Source of the DNA: Mercurialis annua
Lineage: Eukaryota; Streptophyta; Magnoliopsida; Malpighiales; Euphorbiaceae
DNA: 64,000 bases
Direction: 5' to 3'
Assembly (NCBI RefSeq): GCF_937616625.2
Contig: NC_065570.1
Location: 45,251,665 to 45,315,664, forward strand
Shown: in pieces, positions 13,180 through 25,668 of the stretch
Numbering within the stretch: position 1 is the first letter of the stretch
How the letters are laid out: the number at the start of each line of letters is the position of its first letter
Made by a program: the position numbers and the translations under genes
Notes under the pieces: model-generated
What the model saw: only the letters and a program-made list of their open reading frames with translations
Databases searched by the model: none
What the model was told of the DNA's origin: nothing

Positions 13180-14482
13180 TGTTGAAGTTTACTCGCCCAA
13201 CTATGTTTCTCGCTAGTTCAGCCTATGCCAGGGTCTTCCCTGTCCTTTGTTAACCGCGTTCAACAATCACGAGACCTATACTCTCAAATTAGCCTCCTTT
13301 AAAGACCTTTAGTACCTAAACCGCCTAAACAAAGCATACATTCCATCTGTCACAGATGCACCTCGCACTACCTTATCACTCGGGTGCACACTAAAATTTG
13401 GAAGTTGGTAGACTTCAAGTGTGGAAACCTATTTTGATCTAACTTCTAAAAATATGCACGCCCTTCATAATTTTACTTTGCCTCCTTTATCCAAAAATTC
13501 TACTCATGCCGATTTTTTTCTTTTGCACTTCATAGGTAATAGTCTTATCGCCTATAAGATTAGAAAATTTGAGCGTATTTATAAATGTAAATATGATCCT
13601 TATGATCGCCCTGGCATGAATCTAAAAATGCAAAATTTTAGAAAAGAGGTTCGGCTAAATCATAAGGGTTAATGTCATAAAAATTCACCAACTTTACACG
13701 TTTCCTCATCTTGATCACGTAGTTTAAATTTTCTCATTTTCATGCACGAACTACCACTTTTTTTTCAAATTCATGCATTGTGCTGAGGTGTCACCGCTCC
13801 ATTGGTGTAATTCGCTGAGGTCGAGGTCATTTTACACCAATGAATGAGTGCCACCTCAGCACCGTGCATGAATTTGAGAATAAGTGGTAGTCCGTGCATG
13901 CAAATGAGAAAATTTAAACTGCGTGATTAAAATGAGAAAACTTGTAAAGTTCTTAATTTTTTTTGACATTAATCCAAAATATAATAAAAGAATAAAACTG
14001 GTGTGGAAAGAGAAACATAGCCGATACCGCTATACCCTCTTCGTTAGACATATTCAGGCTAAATTTAAATTTAAGAGTCCACCTATTCCTAGGTATAATT
14101 TATATTTGGCCGAATCAAACCTAAAACACGATGTATTGGAGGATACCTATGCTAGTTTCAAAAGTCCATCCAGCATAGAAGCCATAGCCGAGTTAGTTGC
14201 CTCTAAATACTAGAGAATTCTAGGTATAATAACGTCAATGTGTTCATTTACCTCCATAACTTATCTCGGCCTAACTTATCTTTTTTGCAGTTGGAATTCC
14301 GAAGACAGAGTTAGAGGACTTTTCCACCAAGGATGAAGAGAAACAGCCTATCAAGAAGGCAAAGGTGAGATCGGTTCTAAAAAAACTAAAGACGAAGGCA
14401 CCGAAGCAAACCAAAGAGTTCAAAAGATCCACTCTTTTTGATCCAACTCATGTCGATGCCGAAACTTCTCTGCGTAATGCCA
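13180..14482 (+). pseudogene. Tat-type convergent ORF, second copy (plant-mobile-domain-like), decayed
   Basis: Plus-strand coding remnants interrupted by a MITE (13667-13975). 13180-13660 reads EVYSPNYVSR, QGLPCPLL, YIPSVTDAP and then VETYFDLTSKNMHALHNF. 13976-14213 reads KLVWKEKHSRYRYTL and SSIEAIAELVASKY. An acceptor TTTTTTGCAG near 14290 opens a last exon (PKTELEDFSTKDEEKQP, lysine-rich). The style resembles plant-mobile-domain or gypsy-type transposon ORFs; this is an impression, not a search. It converges on the minus-strand PR-RT remnant to its right, the same layout as the other Tat copies. Stops and frameshifts make it non-functional. Confidence 0.45.
13667..13975. mobile_element. 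Foldback MITE inside the Tat ORF remnant
   Basis: Termini GGGTTAATGTCATAAAAA and TTTTTTTTGACATTAATCC are inverted copies, and the arms continue through GCACGGTGCTGAGG-type pairing. Flanks AAATCATAA and AAAATATAA match at 7 of 9 positions, compatible with a worn 9-bp Mutator-like duplication. Confidence 0.7.
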
Positions 14483-14689
14483 AGTCAACTCCTTCTTAAA
14501 GTTGTCATTATTTTTCAAAGGGAGATACTCAATACGGCGAATCGGCAATGACATAAACCAAGTTGAGAATTCTTCTATGTCGCCCTCTGCCCAATGCACA
14601 GTGTTCCTTAACGGCACTGGGAATTCTTCTTGTTCACATCCTTCGCCCCACTTGAATGTTTTTCTTTTCAATATGTTGTAGAACGAGAT

Positions 14690-16350
14690 GCATCTTTATC
14701 CTAATAATGAGATGAATCTTCCCAGTGCCGTTACTCTGCCATTGAGGATTTGCACTTCCCGTTGGTTCTTCGGCGGGCTCATTTCTAGGATAGCCTTGAT
14801 TTTCTCCGAATTACTTCTACTCCTCTTTGTGACACCATATATCCAAGAAAATTTCCTCCTTCCACTCTGAATATGCATTTCTCCGGGTTCATCTTCATGT
14901 TGAACCTATCGAGTACTTCCATCATCGCTCGTAGGTCTTTTGGGTGGTCCTCCTTACTTTTGCTTTTCGCAATCACGTCGTCAACGTATACTTCCATTGT
15001 TTTACCAATTTGATCCTTGAACATATACTTCATCAATCGCTGGTATGTCGCACCTGTATTTTTTTAACCCAAACGACATTATTATGTAACAGTAAGTACC
15101 TTCATCGGTGACAAAGCTTATTTTGGTATGGTCTTCTTTCGTCATTGGGATTTGATTGTATCCATGCGCCATGTCTACCAGGCTGTACAACTTATAGCTT
15201 GCGGTGGAGTTGAGCAGTTGGTCGATATTGGGTAGGGGAAAGCAGTCTTTCGTGCATGCTTTGTTTAGATTTGTGAAGTCGACGCACATGTGGTATTTTC
15301 CGTTTTTCCTTTTCACCAAGACCATATTACTTAGCCATTCCGGGTATCTGACCTCCTCAATGAAACCTGCCCTGAGCAGCTTCCCTACTTCCACTGCTAT
15401 TGCTTTTTGCCGCTCCTCCTAATGTCTCCGCTTCTTTTGTCGGACCGACTTCATAGTCGGGCTGACATTTATTTCATGGCATGCTAATCCTGGGTCTACA
15501 CTCCTGATTTTTGAGGCCTTGGTGGCGAAGGTTCCTTGGAAATCTCAGAGCACCTTTTTGATTTCACTTTCCGTCAAACCTCTTACATTGCTGCCAATTT
15601 TACATTCTTTCCCGGGTGGATTTCTCAAAGTTTCATTTCTCCGATCGGTTCCGCTGTTGATTCTTCACATAGGAGTTCTAGTATTTCATCTATGGGTAGC
15701 AATTCTACTAGTGCTAAAAGGTGACCCGCTTCTTCCTCCTTTTGGCTTCCTCTAACCACCATGGTTCCCTCTTTAATGGGAATCATCATTCTCTTGTTCT
15801 TGATGTCAATGGCCGCTCCTGAATCGTAGAGAAATGATCGTCCCAATATTAGGTCGTACGGGAATCTCCTCTTCACTACCCAAAGTGGAGAGACGATCAT
15901 CCTTTCTCGTCCCTCTTAATCTTTGAAGACCGATCAAATCTCCGTCGTTCCTATAGCCGGTAACCGCGCTCCTCCTATTCCTCAGAGATCTTCGGGTTGT
16001 TTTCTTATCCGGATCAAGCTCCCTCCTAGGGTCCGGTAAGCTTTCTCCGTGATCATATTGGTGTGCACTCCTAGATCTACCGATATCCTCTGGACCTCAC
16101 GTCCTCCAACTTCGGCTGTCACTATGAGCAATCCTTCCCATTCCTCTTGTCATGACTCTGGAGTTATATTGTATTCAGTCGCTGGAAAGGCGGTTCTTCC
16201 CCGCTTGTAACCTTGTCTTCGATCATCTGTGCTTGTTGCTCTCTTTCTCTTACTAGCTTGGCGTTTCTCTAGCGGATCCATCTTGATTGTGCTTCGAGCT
16301 GGGTTTATGGGTTTGTTGGGCTCGCACTGTTTGATCCCTGCTTCTACCAA
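14690..16350 (-). pseudogene. Tat-type retrotransposon protease-RT remnant
   Basis: Read on the minus strand from 16350: a basic linker (KRQASKRKRATSTDDRRQG), a protease region with VDLG in place of the usual D-[ST]-G, then DLILGRSFLYDSGAAIDI (15900-15625). RT follows: EEVRYPEWLSNMVLVKRKNG, VDFTNLNKACTKDCFPLPNI, LVDMAHGYNQIPM, and after a frameshift VYVDDVIAKSKSKEDHPKDL with the catalytic YVDD, then AILEMSPPKNQREVQ and TALGRFIS. It stops at about 14690 with RNase H and integrase missing. Several frameshifts; inactive. Confidence 0.8.
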
Positions 16351-16439
16351 TATAATTTTGTTTTGAGAACTGAGTTCCTACAGACGACGTCAAATGATAA
16401 ATGTGGGGATTTTACAAAGGGTTGTTGTGGGATTTCTAG

Positions 16440-17030
16440 TGCAGGTTCAGATTAAAGGTATGAGCTTCAGATCCGGTTCTTATATGAAATGTCCAGCCCT
16501 CTTTGGTGCCTTGGGACTGGCCTTTTATAGGCAAGCATGTACTAATGGTTTCTTTTGGGCAATGTGAGATTTGAATGCTTTGTTGCATTTTACTATTTTA
16601 GTCTTATTCCATCAGGACATGTCCAGGCTAGATTTTCAGCATTTATCAGACAAATCTGGGACCCTGGTGTAATGAAGTTTTTGACCTTAAGAGAATTTAT
16701 GGTATGGTCTATTTTTAAATGTTGGCATTTTGTGATCTTTGAAGGAGATGCCTTCCAAGTTTTTCAGTCTGTAAATTTTCAGCAGTTACCATCTTCTCAA
16801 ATCTGGGGTATTTGGCAGAATATTTTGCATCTTAAACGATACTTTCAAACTTCACAATTTGGTTCAATACGCACAGTTTAATAATCAGGCTCATCAGTAA
16901 GCCAAATCATGTAAATTTTTCTTTTCTTCCTTGTTGCAGCCTCATGTTTGAGAGGATTTTATATTACCTTTTACTCCTAAATATTGTTATCCTTGGTTAA
17001 AAAAAGATTGGGCATTATAAAAAAAAAGAG
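16440..17030 (+). pseudogene. LINE-type RNase H (RVT_3-like) remnant with A-tail
   Basis: The plus-strand frame 16555-16881 contains IWDPGVMKFLTLREFMVW and then CWHFVIFEGDAFQVFQSVN, the layout of the plant LINE RNase H (E-A-LALREAL, then VEGDS/ALxVVQ). After a stop, QAHQ-AKS-like residues and a Trp-rich end follow to about 16990. The segment closes with A-rich runs at about 16998 and 17020, as expected for a LINE 3' end. The start and the rest of the ORF are absent. Confidence 0.55.
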
Positions 17031-17034
17031 CAAA

Positions 17035-18640
17035 AGAAAAATGACGAGTCATATTTGTAAATGTGGATTCGTCAATTACTTTCGGAAAGGGTTACTGAGT
17101 CACTATTTTTTCTCCATTAGTTAGGGTAAAAAGTTTAGATTGCCGGATTTAAAATGGAATCACAATCCCAAAAAAAGAGAAAAATAATATCAAAAACTCC
17201 TTAATGTTAGGTCAATCCTTTTCCTATCCATATCCACCACCTTAAACCCTAAAAGAAATCACTTACTTCATGTAATAATATCTCCAGTACTATAGGAAAA
17301 CTTTTACACGTTTTTTTCTTTCTTATATCAAAATCCAAGAAAAAAAATAACAAAATTAAATTAAAATGATTCCAAAACTTGAAAAATGTTGTTACGTTGT
17401 ACAATTCAATTTAAATTTTAAAAACAATACATTTGAAAATAATAGTTTACCTATCGTATTCTTTTAAAAATTATATATATCTTTAGTTTTATTTATACTA
17501 AAAAATTCATATTAAAATTAAAAAAAAATGATCCTTTTGTATGGGATTATCCGCAAACTATCCTACTTTTAGAAAGTAATTACAAAAATTTGGATCATGA
17601 ATTACTAATTACATTCGGTACCCAATTTCATAAAATATTTACAAACCAGCGTTTATTTTCCATATATATACTATAAATACACCATAAATATATCATAAAA
17701 ACATCAATAAAAAATAATCGAATAAACACCAGAAATGGTATTTTTAAAATTAAAATGGCAATTTGAACAATAAAAAAAATATGAGATGTAATTATTTATT
17801 AAAGGTGGATACCGCTCTAATTATTTTCTAAAAATAGAATATTATAAGAATTATCCCTTATATAATCATCTTATCAAATATTTATTGATAGTTAAAAAAC
17901 TTGCATTTAACCATGAAAAATACCTACATAATATTTTAAAGGTCTAATAGTAAAATAAATCTAAACATTTACGGGTTTCTATAATTTTATCTAAAAATTT
18001 TAATTTTATAATAATAGCTAATTTCGTTGTAATTAGTTAAAAAAACTCAAATAATTTAATTGTTTTAATTTGTAGTTGAATTTATAAATTAATTCTTAAT
18101 TTGTAATCAAAATTTTAAAATTTAACTTGAAATATTCAAAAATAAAATAAAAAATAAAGTTGAAATAATTATAACTAAGTTTTTTTATGATTGAAGAGAA
18201 AAAATGGTTTCAAGATAAAAATGACCGAAAAAATCAAATAAACCTATCATATATTCATTGAGGTGAAAATTAAAAACAATTCATAACTGAATACAATTAC
18301 AACGAAATATTAAAATTAGATTAATATTATTAAAATCTAAAGTTAGGTTAATGTTATCATATAATACAATTTTTCATCTTTTTTTTTATTTAAGTACAAA
18401 CTATAAAACATCTCAACTAATAGCACAACATTTTATTATGTGGCATATATTTATACTTCTTAAATTTTTTTGTCATAATCATAATCCCTAAAACACAAAT
18501 TTTCAACAGCTTTTATAATTTGAAGGCACAAAATATATATATATATATCCAAAAATAAATCCTTATCCTAGTTTAATATCCATTCATCTAATTATTTAAT
18601 CAAAATAAAAAGTCCTAATTACTGTAGAACTCCGTTTCTC
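17035..18640. other. Fructokinase upstream region
   Basis: AT-rich DNA without ORFs. An (AT)n run lies at about 18532-18549. No further element could be defined. Confidence 0.5.
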
Positions 18641-18647
18641 TCCTCTC

Positions 18648-18655
18648 TATAAAAA
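18648..18655 (+). promoter_or_regulatory. TATA box of the fructokinase gene
   Basis: TATAAAAA lies 105 bp upstream of the ATG and is followed by a CT-rich leader (CTCTCTCTATATC, 18670-18735), a common plant core-promoter arrangement. Confidence 0.7.
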
Positions 18656-18759
18656 CCCCTCATCGCTTCTTAATCCTCCTCTCTCTCTATATCTTTTACT
18701 CCCATCACCCAAACTTTCTCTCTCTACAAACAAATTTTTTTCTCTTTGTTTGCATAACA

Positions 18760-21700
18760 ATGGCTTCTAACGGCGATTCCAAAAATCTGATCGTCAGTTT
18801 CGGCGAGATGCTCATCGATTTCGTCCCCACCGTCTCCGGTGTATCCCTAGCCGAAGCTCCCGGATTTTTGAAAGCTCCGGGCGGTGCTCCGGCGAATATG
18901 GCGATTGCCGTGGCTAGGCTAGGCGGAAAATCGGCGTTTGTTGGCAAATTAGGGGATGATGAGTTTGGTCACATGCTCGCCGGGATCTTGAAGGAGAACG
19001 GAGTGTGCAGTGACGGTATTAATTTTGATAAAGGCGCCAGGACTGCTTTGGCTTTCGTCACTCTACGCGCTGATGGCGAGCGTGAATTCATGTTTTACAG
19101 AAATCCGAGCGCTGACATGCTGTTGACTCCTGATGAGCTAAATCTTGAAGTCATTAGATCTGTAAGTACTCAAAACTCGTCGTTTAATGCTGATTCTATT
19201 TATCCATTTTTCACGCGCCGCATTTGAGAGTGGTGTTAATATGAGACGAGGAGATTCATGATGCCGTGTGTGTTTGACACGTCAGCCTGATAATTAGGGA
19301 GCGAGTAGGGTCCAGTCAAAGATCTAGATCTATTATTAGTAGCGTGCCGATTTTTTTAAATTACGAAAAGATCCCGATTTTTTAGCATGAAATTTTGGAG
19401 TCTAATTATTAGCAATGTTAATCTCACTGGCCGGTGATATAATCTATGTTCTTGTAGGCTCTACTCTTTTAAAAGTTGATTAATTTTGGCCGTCCGATAG
19501 GGTTAATTTTTTAGTGTAGGTCCCTTCTCAAGAATCTTTATCAGTGTCCACTTCTGCTTATTTAATTGTTCTGGCCCTATTCTAATTTGGTTGTTGGCAT
19601 GGCAAAATAGCAAATCCTTATGCATTTTAGGGCAAGATTGGAATTTTGCTGTATTTGTGCATTAGTTTGATTAATTAAAGAACAAATCTGAAATTTTAAT
19701 CTGTTTTTGAGCTCAAAGATTGAAAATTTTGAAACTTATACACTAGTAGATTATTTTATTAACTTTTAGTTGTTTAAAAAATCATAAACTTTAACGAGTT
19801 TTGTATTATTTAATACGAAATTTCAATTTTGACAAATGTGGTTACCAACTTTTATATTTTGTAATTTTAAACACTGATCAAGTCTCTGTTAAAAAATTGG
19901 TGATGTGTACCCGAAACATTGTTTATTCCGGTACACATCAGCATTTTTTGACAAGAAATTACCCAGTATCTAGAATTTCAAAAAAAGTGTTAAAATCACG
20001 TTTTAAATTGCGAAAATTGAAAGCTCGGGTTAAAATTGGAAAACACACTAAAATTTATGATTTTTTAAGCAATTAAGCCTTTAATCAAATATAAAAATCT
20101 CAAACTATCTGTGGATGCAAGTACAAAATTGATTGAAATTTCACAATCAATTTCACGCGCCACTGTGTTTTTTACGCGCCACCTTGGGATTATACTGACG
20201 GAATTGATATTGTTGTGTTGTGAATAGGCAAAAATCTTCCACTATGGATCAATAAGCTTAATAGTGGAGCCATGCAGATCAGCACATTTAAAAGCAATGA
20301 AAGAGGCAAAGGATGCAGGTGCTTTGCTATCATATGATCCAAATTTGAGACTGCCATTGTGGCCATCAGCTGAGTATGCACGTGAGCAGATTAAGAGCAT
20401 TTGGGATCAGGCCGATATTATCAAAGTTAGTGACAATGAGCTCGAATTTCTCACTGGCAGTGACAAAATTGATGATGAATCTGCCATGTCTCTATGGCAT
20501 CCTAATTTGAAGCTTCTCTTGGTCACCCTTGGTGAAAAGGGTTGCAGATATTACACCAAGGTAAATGCTTCAAGCTTAATTTAACCCCAATTATTATTAT
20601 TTTGTGTTTGGTATGATTTGATTTAATTGGTATATTAATGCTTGCATTTCTCTTGCCATATTTGACTTTTAGCTGTATTGGGTTGGTGGTGAGATTTATA
20701 GTATTTATTCTTTAAAGCGTGCATGTTTTGCTATATGTGAGGGACCTATAATTTATTAAAAACTTGTAGTATTTTTTATGGAAGTTTATGTCATGACCTT
20801 TCATGTTATCCATAGGGTGCTTCTGTTTGGTTCCAATAATTGAAAAGATTTAATTTTGAACTTTTGACAAAATCTTCCATACACATAAATAAAAACATAC
20901 CAGAACTTGTTATTTTTCATGTGATCCATTGGAACTCATTATTTTAATTCTATTATTTGCATTATTTCTCTTCCCCAATTATTTATATATGATATAAATA
21001 TATATATACATTAGTTTTTGAAACATTAAGATACATATACTTTGGCTGTGTATGTGTATAAAACTTTCAATAATTTGCCTATGTCCTTGGAAATTACTCG
21101 ACCGTCTCAGATAGCAGACATGACATGATTTTGTGGGTTTCTATTACATATTATAAAATTAGAAAATTATATATATATATATATATATGGTGGTGGGTCA
21201 CCATTAAATTAAAGGAGAAGCATTGTGTATGGCAATGGAATTTTTGAGGGGTCAGACAATACAGTCTCAATCTGGCTGTCTCCATCAGATGACTCAGACT
21301 GTGCTGTGGGTTGTATTAATTAATTAGGAAGCCAACAAGTTGTTAGATTGCAACCAAAAATCAGGTTTATATTGTTTTAACCTATAGTGATGTCTGTTTC
21401 TTAGTTAGGTCCAATTCATAGAACTCATCGAAACTTCAATTTGAATTAACATACAAAATTACATCTTTGGAAGCTACTACTTGATTTTAATGCTGATTTT
21501 TATTTGAAATACAGAATTTCCATGGATCAGTTGATCCATTCCATGTCAAGGCTGTGGATACAACCGGGGCTGGTGATTCATTCGTCGGAGCTTTACTATC
21601 TAAAGCAGTACATGATCTTTCTGTTCTCGAGGATGAACCGAGGTTGAGAGAAATACTAAAATTTGCAAATGCTTGCGGAGCCATTACGACCACCAAGAAA

Positions 21701-21763
21701 GGAGCTATTCCTGCCCTTCCCGCTGAGGCCGATGTCCTCAGCTTGATGAACGGATCAAACTAG
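18760..21763 (+). CDS. FRK: Fructokinase (PfkB family), three exons, 327 aa
   Basis: Phosphorylates fructose to fructose-6-phosphate with ATP, linking sucrose breakdown to glycolysis and starch synthesis. Exons 18760-19161, 20228-20560 and 21515-21763 have GT-AG introns in phase 0 (1066 and 954 bp), and the joined frame is open to a TAG stop. The start [17 protein letters not shown] lacks a plastid transit peptide, so the enzyme is probably cytosolic. PfkB signatures are complete: [19 protein letters not shown] at residues 39-57 and [14 protein letters not shown] at 260-273, with catalytic base Asp266 and the anion-hole GAGD. The substrate-contact region [11 protein letters not shown] lies at 110-120, [11 protein letters not shown] in exon 2, and VTLGEKG before the second intron. 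Length matches the family (about 320-330 aa). No neighbouring gene appears related. It is the only clearly functional host gene in the window. Confidence 0.97.
19768..20076. mobile_element. Foldback MITE in fructokinase intron 1
   Basis: Terminal inverted repeats contain GTTTAAAAAATCATAAA on the left and TTTATGATTTTTTAAGC on the right. The centre has an inner palindrome GATGTGTACC...GGTACACATC. It makes up about 300 bp of the 1066-bp intron. Confidence 0.65.
21168..21188. repeat. (AT)n microsatellite in intron 2
   Basis: About ten AT dinucleotides in fructokinase intron 2. Confidence 0.9.
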
Positions 21764-21896
21764 AATTATTTTCTTTTACTTTTTTGGTCTTGTTTTTGTT
21801 TTTTTAACTCATGGCTTGTTTCTCATTAAAATAGAAGAAAATTTTCTATGATAAATGTGATGTTGTTTGTGACTCTTTTTGTGTTAAGGTCTTTTT

Positions 21897-21902
21897 AATA
21901 AA
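21897..21902 (+). terminator. Candidate polyadenylation signal of fructokinase
   Basis: AATAAA 134 bp past the stop codon, preceded by T-rich sequence. Plant signals are loose, so this is a candidate only. Confidence 0.4.
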
Positions 21903-22443
21903 AAAAATTCGATGTTTGTGTATTATGGTGTGGTAAAATGTGGACTTAACTAAAAAAATTCAAATTACCCAACAAAAAGATTATCAAATTAAAACGGCTC
22001 CCGCTATATTCACTCCAATCAACGAGGAGCTGGCTTAACTTTATATCTTAGTGGTTAATTTATGTTTTCATACTTATAATTTTAATATTGATTTTTATGT
22101 TTATTTTCATAATAATAATTATATTTAATACTTATATATGAAAGGTTTATTTCTTATTAATTTTGATTTTTTTAAGTATACTTAATTTGACTTTGCAATT
22201 TTTATAATACAGTATAACTAATTTGTTTATATAATCATCAAGTTAAATCATTCAATTATTTATTTTATAATTTAATAAAAGATTCTGTTTAAATTGTCAT
22301 AATTTTAACAATATCTTAGTAAAATTTAAATATCCTTTAGTATCAATTTATAACAAAAAATTAATTTCAGACAAATAAATATTTAATTTTTTTAAATGTC
22401 TACTATTATTATTAAAATTACGTAATTGATATTTAAATAAAAG

Positions 22444-22736
22444 ACCAAATGACTAAAAAAGGGCAAAACTTTCATGAAAGTTTCACAAATGTCCAAACCT
22501 TTTAATTTTATCCAATTTGTCATGAAATGCATAATTTTGTTTCAATTATGTCTAACTATACAATTTGCTAATGTGACGCTGATATGTGGCATGTCACATC
22601 AGCGCCACATGAGCAAAATTACATAATTGGACATAATTGAAACGAAATCATGCGTTTCGGGACAAAATGGATAAAATTGAAAGGTTTGTACTTTTGTGAA
22701 ACTTTTATAAAAGATTTGACCTTTTTTTCATTAGGC
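22444..22736. mobile_element. Foldback MITE
   Basis: Inverted arms: AAAGTTTCACAAATGTCC on the left pairs with a GTACTTTTGTGAAACTTT-type right arm, and the centre ATGTGGCATGTCACATC is self-complementary. It lies about 0.7 kb downstream of the fructokinase stop. Confidence 0.7.
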
Positions 22737-22739
22737 CTA

Positions 22740-23960
22740 AATAAAATGGATTTAAATAGCCATGTATAAATTAAATTTTCAATGAAATTAATTTCACAAT
22801 ATTTTAATAAATAATTCTATTTTTTTATTTTTAATTTAATTTCACAATGAGATTTTAAAATTATAAAAATACAAAAGATCAAATTGAGAAATAACCAATA
22901 TTTATAATAAATATTATTGACATAAAACACAAAGATTAATAAGTTAGCTTAGAGGATATAATAGAGTAATAATCGAATAGGTATCCATGGAGATGATTTT
23001 GGAAATTAAAAATTCGAGCCGTTGACTCTGATATTTTAGTTGAGGATTGTTTGAGTTTAGAAAAGCAATTTTATAATGTTTTATTTTATTTCGTGAGACA
23101 ATCTACAAATCAAGTACCGCATGTTCTAGCGTAATGTTAGTTCCATTTTAGGTTATCGGGAATAGTTATGTTATTTTTTTGAATTTTTCACGAATATAAT
23201 TGTTTTGAATTTTTAATAATATTCAGTTGTTGATAAAAAAAATTCGAAAAAAATAAGATGGATTTGTGAATGAGAAATACAAGTTTCCTATATTCATAGG
23301 AATCAATGGGAGAATGACAAATTGCTCCAGTGGGCTGTTGGGCGTAATCGTAAGAAACACTTTTCATTTCTTTCCTGTAGTTCTGCTTCTTGCTCTAAAA
23401 ATTTAGAAAGACTATAAAAAGTTAAAAGCATTTAGTGTAACTCCTTTTAGAGTATATGATACTTCAACATGAGTGGGAATAGTTAAAGCCTATTATAATA
23501 GTGATTACTTTTTATATCCAAATAATGGAGTCTAATTTCTTGTCGGGTTAACCTGTAAAATAGACTACTGATCGAACGATGGTTATCCGTTGAGTTATCC
23601 CAATGCTTAAATTATTTGACCGTTGACAATCGCTTAAAAACTTATTGAGTATTTATAATAATGTGTTGTGAGAAGCATATCTCATGCTCCTTGTTTGGTA
23701 GTGTGATAAGTGCATATTTAGCAGTATTTGAATAGGATTAAGATTCTTATATCGTAGTAGATGTTATTCAAGTATGATATTCCAAGATGTCTTCTAAATG
23801 GTCCAAGTCTTCTAGATGATACTAAAAAATTCGATATTGATGTAATGTTGTATTCAGAAAAAGAGTCTATATTTTGATAAAATATGACCTTATCCGATTT
23901 ATACTGATTAGTCAGAATAATGCTCCTTCCGCACCATGCAGGGCTCTGTCTTGAGGATTC
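22740..23960. other. AT-rich intergenic DNA
   Basis: No gene, RNA or repeat structure recognised. Confidence 0.5.
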
Positions 23961-23964
23961 GCCG

Positions 23965-24536
23965 GAGGTGTCAAAACGGGTTGGCGGATCGTGTTCGTGT
24001 AGTGTCGACTCACTTTGTTGACACGATTGGGGCCAACACGAACACGACTCATTTAACTAATCGTGTCAAAATCTTCACGCTAACACGACACGAATTTTAA
24101 ACCAGTTACACGACACGACATGATTAACATATTAAAATAAACGGGTAACACGATTAACACGATTACCCGACCCACTTAACACTTAAAAATATTTAATGCG
24201 TATAAGTATAATTTTGACCTCGAATTTAACATTTAAAACTCAAATTATAAAATTTAAATACAATTAATTTTATTTATAGATTAATATAAATATAATTAAT
24301 TTAATAATGTCATTTTTTATTTGATGAAATTAAAATTATTTTATTTCTATAATATTAACAATATAATTTATAAAGGGTTAGGTGGGTTTTTCGAGTCAAC
24401 CCGTGACAACCCTTTTATTTCATCTAATAAACGGATAAACACGTTTTGTCATAAACTCGCCAAATCTCAATCCGAATTCGCCAAATTTATATGTTAGCGA
24501 ATTGTTTATCGTGTTACGACATATTTTTGAAACCTC
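23965..24536. mobile_element. hAT-like non-autonomous element
   Basis: Begins GAGGTGTCAAAACGGGTTGG and ends ATTTTTGAAACCTC, a partial inverted repeat. Subterminal ACACGACACGA/CGTGTTCGTG words are repeated many times, a habit of hAT elements with clustered subterminal motifs. A trustworthy 8-bp target duplication was not found. Confidence 0.45.
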
Positions 24537-24639
24537 AAGAGTTCGCCTTCAGTGGGCGGATACTAGGGATTCAGTTATTTTAATCATGAGGAAATTAGAC
24601 CCACCACCATCAAACACCTAAGCATTCCCACATATACCA

Positions 24640-25170
24640 CGCACTACTCATCCTTCAAAAATTACGCTACAAACTTAACCATTTCCAGATTTCATCTTTT
24701 TTCTTTCTTTTTTTGCGATTTTGATTTTCAATAATAAGGCAACCTGAAATCCCATCTCAGCTTTTCGATCCACTGCGTTTTTGTTTCTCCTTTCCTCCGA
24801 TGTATCCGAACAGCATCTGAAGCTATCTCTGCTCCTTGCGCCGTCGAGGATGGTGTCTTCATTTATACCAAAATTAACGATGCTCGTTAGATCCGATGCT
24901 ATGACAGAGTGAAGATCTGAAAAGTATGAGTTTTCTTACGGTGTGAGAGTGACGGCGGAAGTGTTGTGCTTTGATGGCGTCTTCTCCTCACAACTCTGAG
25001 GTAGATTTTTGAAAGTTATTCGTCGATTTTGAAGTTATATTAATGTGATTGAATTAGAATTTTTTATTTGTGCTTGGGTAATTATATGATGGATTTGAAT
25101 TGAAATGCAGCAAGATGAAGTAAAAATTAGATACCCTTTTGAGAATTTTGTTTGACTTCTAAGAAAAATA
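24640..25170 (+). pseudogene. Possible orphan 5' gene end (leader plus start codon)
   Basis: Less AT-rich, CT-rich leader-like DNA ends in ATGGCGTCTTCTCCTC (ATG at 24974), followed by a usable donor GAG|GTAGAT near 25001 and an acceptor AAATGCAG|CAAGATGAAG near 25112. The tiny reading MASSPHNSE + QDEVKIRYPF soon hits a stop, and no downstream exon is seen before the MITE and LTR element that follow. It may be a captured or truncated gene end, or chance. Confidence 0.25.
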
Positions 25171-25526
25171 ACTGAAAATGGGGTTCGGATTTCTAAAAGT
25201 TTATTTTAAACGGATTTGGTAGCTGGTCATACTTGCTTTTATTTTTTGGATTTGGTTGCTGGTTAGATAAATCTTCTTTATTGTTTTGGTCTATCAGTTT
25301 CTTGTTTGTTTTGGGTTGGAACATCAAGTGGAGCGTGGTTGTGGAGCTTGGTTTGATTCGTTAATGACATTTTTTAGCTTTTGTACGTGGAAAGGGGAGC
25401 ATTTGGCTTACTTTATTTTGTTTAATCTTGGCGGATTTACTGGTTTTATCATAATTTTTGTAATTCAGATTATGTATTGTTTTTAGTGTTAATTGCAAAT
25501 AAATTCACTAGCTTTAGCCTAATTTG

Positions 25527-25668
25527 CAATTACAACATAAACTTTCAAACTTGTCAATGTCATTAACGAAATTTGCAATTTTGGCAAATCAATACACCGA
25601 TCTAAAAAAACACTGACGTGGACATGTAATATACCGCCATGTGTCGTTGCATGATTGGTCGGTGTATA
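25527..25668. mobile_element. Palindromic MITE, left part (split by LTR element)
   Basis: The left arm (25527-25600, ending GGCAAATCAATACACCGA) pairs with the right arm, which starts TCGGTGTA at 25659 and continues only after the LTR element at 34571-34638 (CAATTTGCC ... GTTGTAATTG). The retrotransposon thus landed inside this MITE. Confidence 0.8.

Noticed and set aside
16150..16350. Basic 66-codon minus-strand frame as a separate gene
   Set aside because: It is continuous with the Tat gag-protease linker region and not an independent gene.
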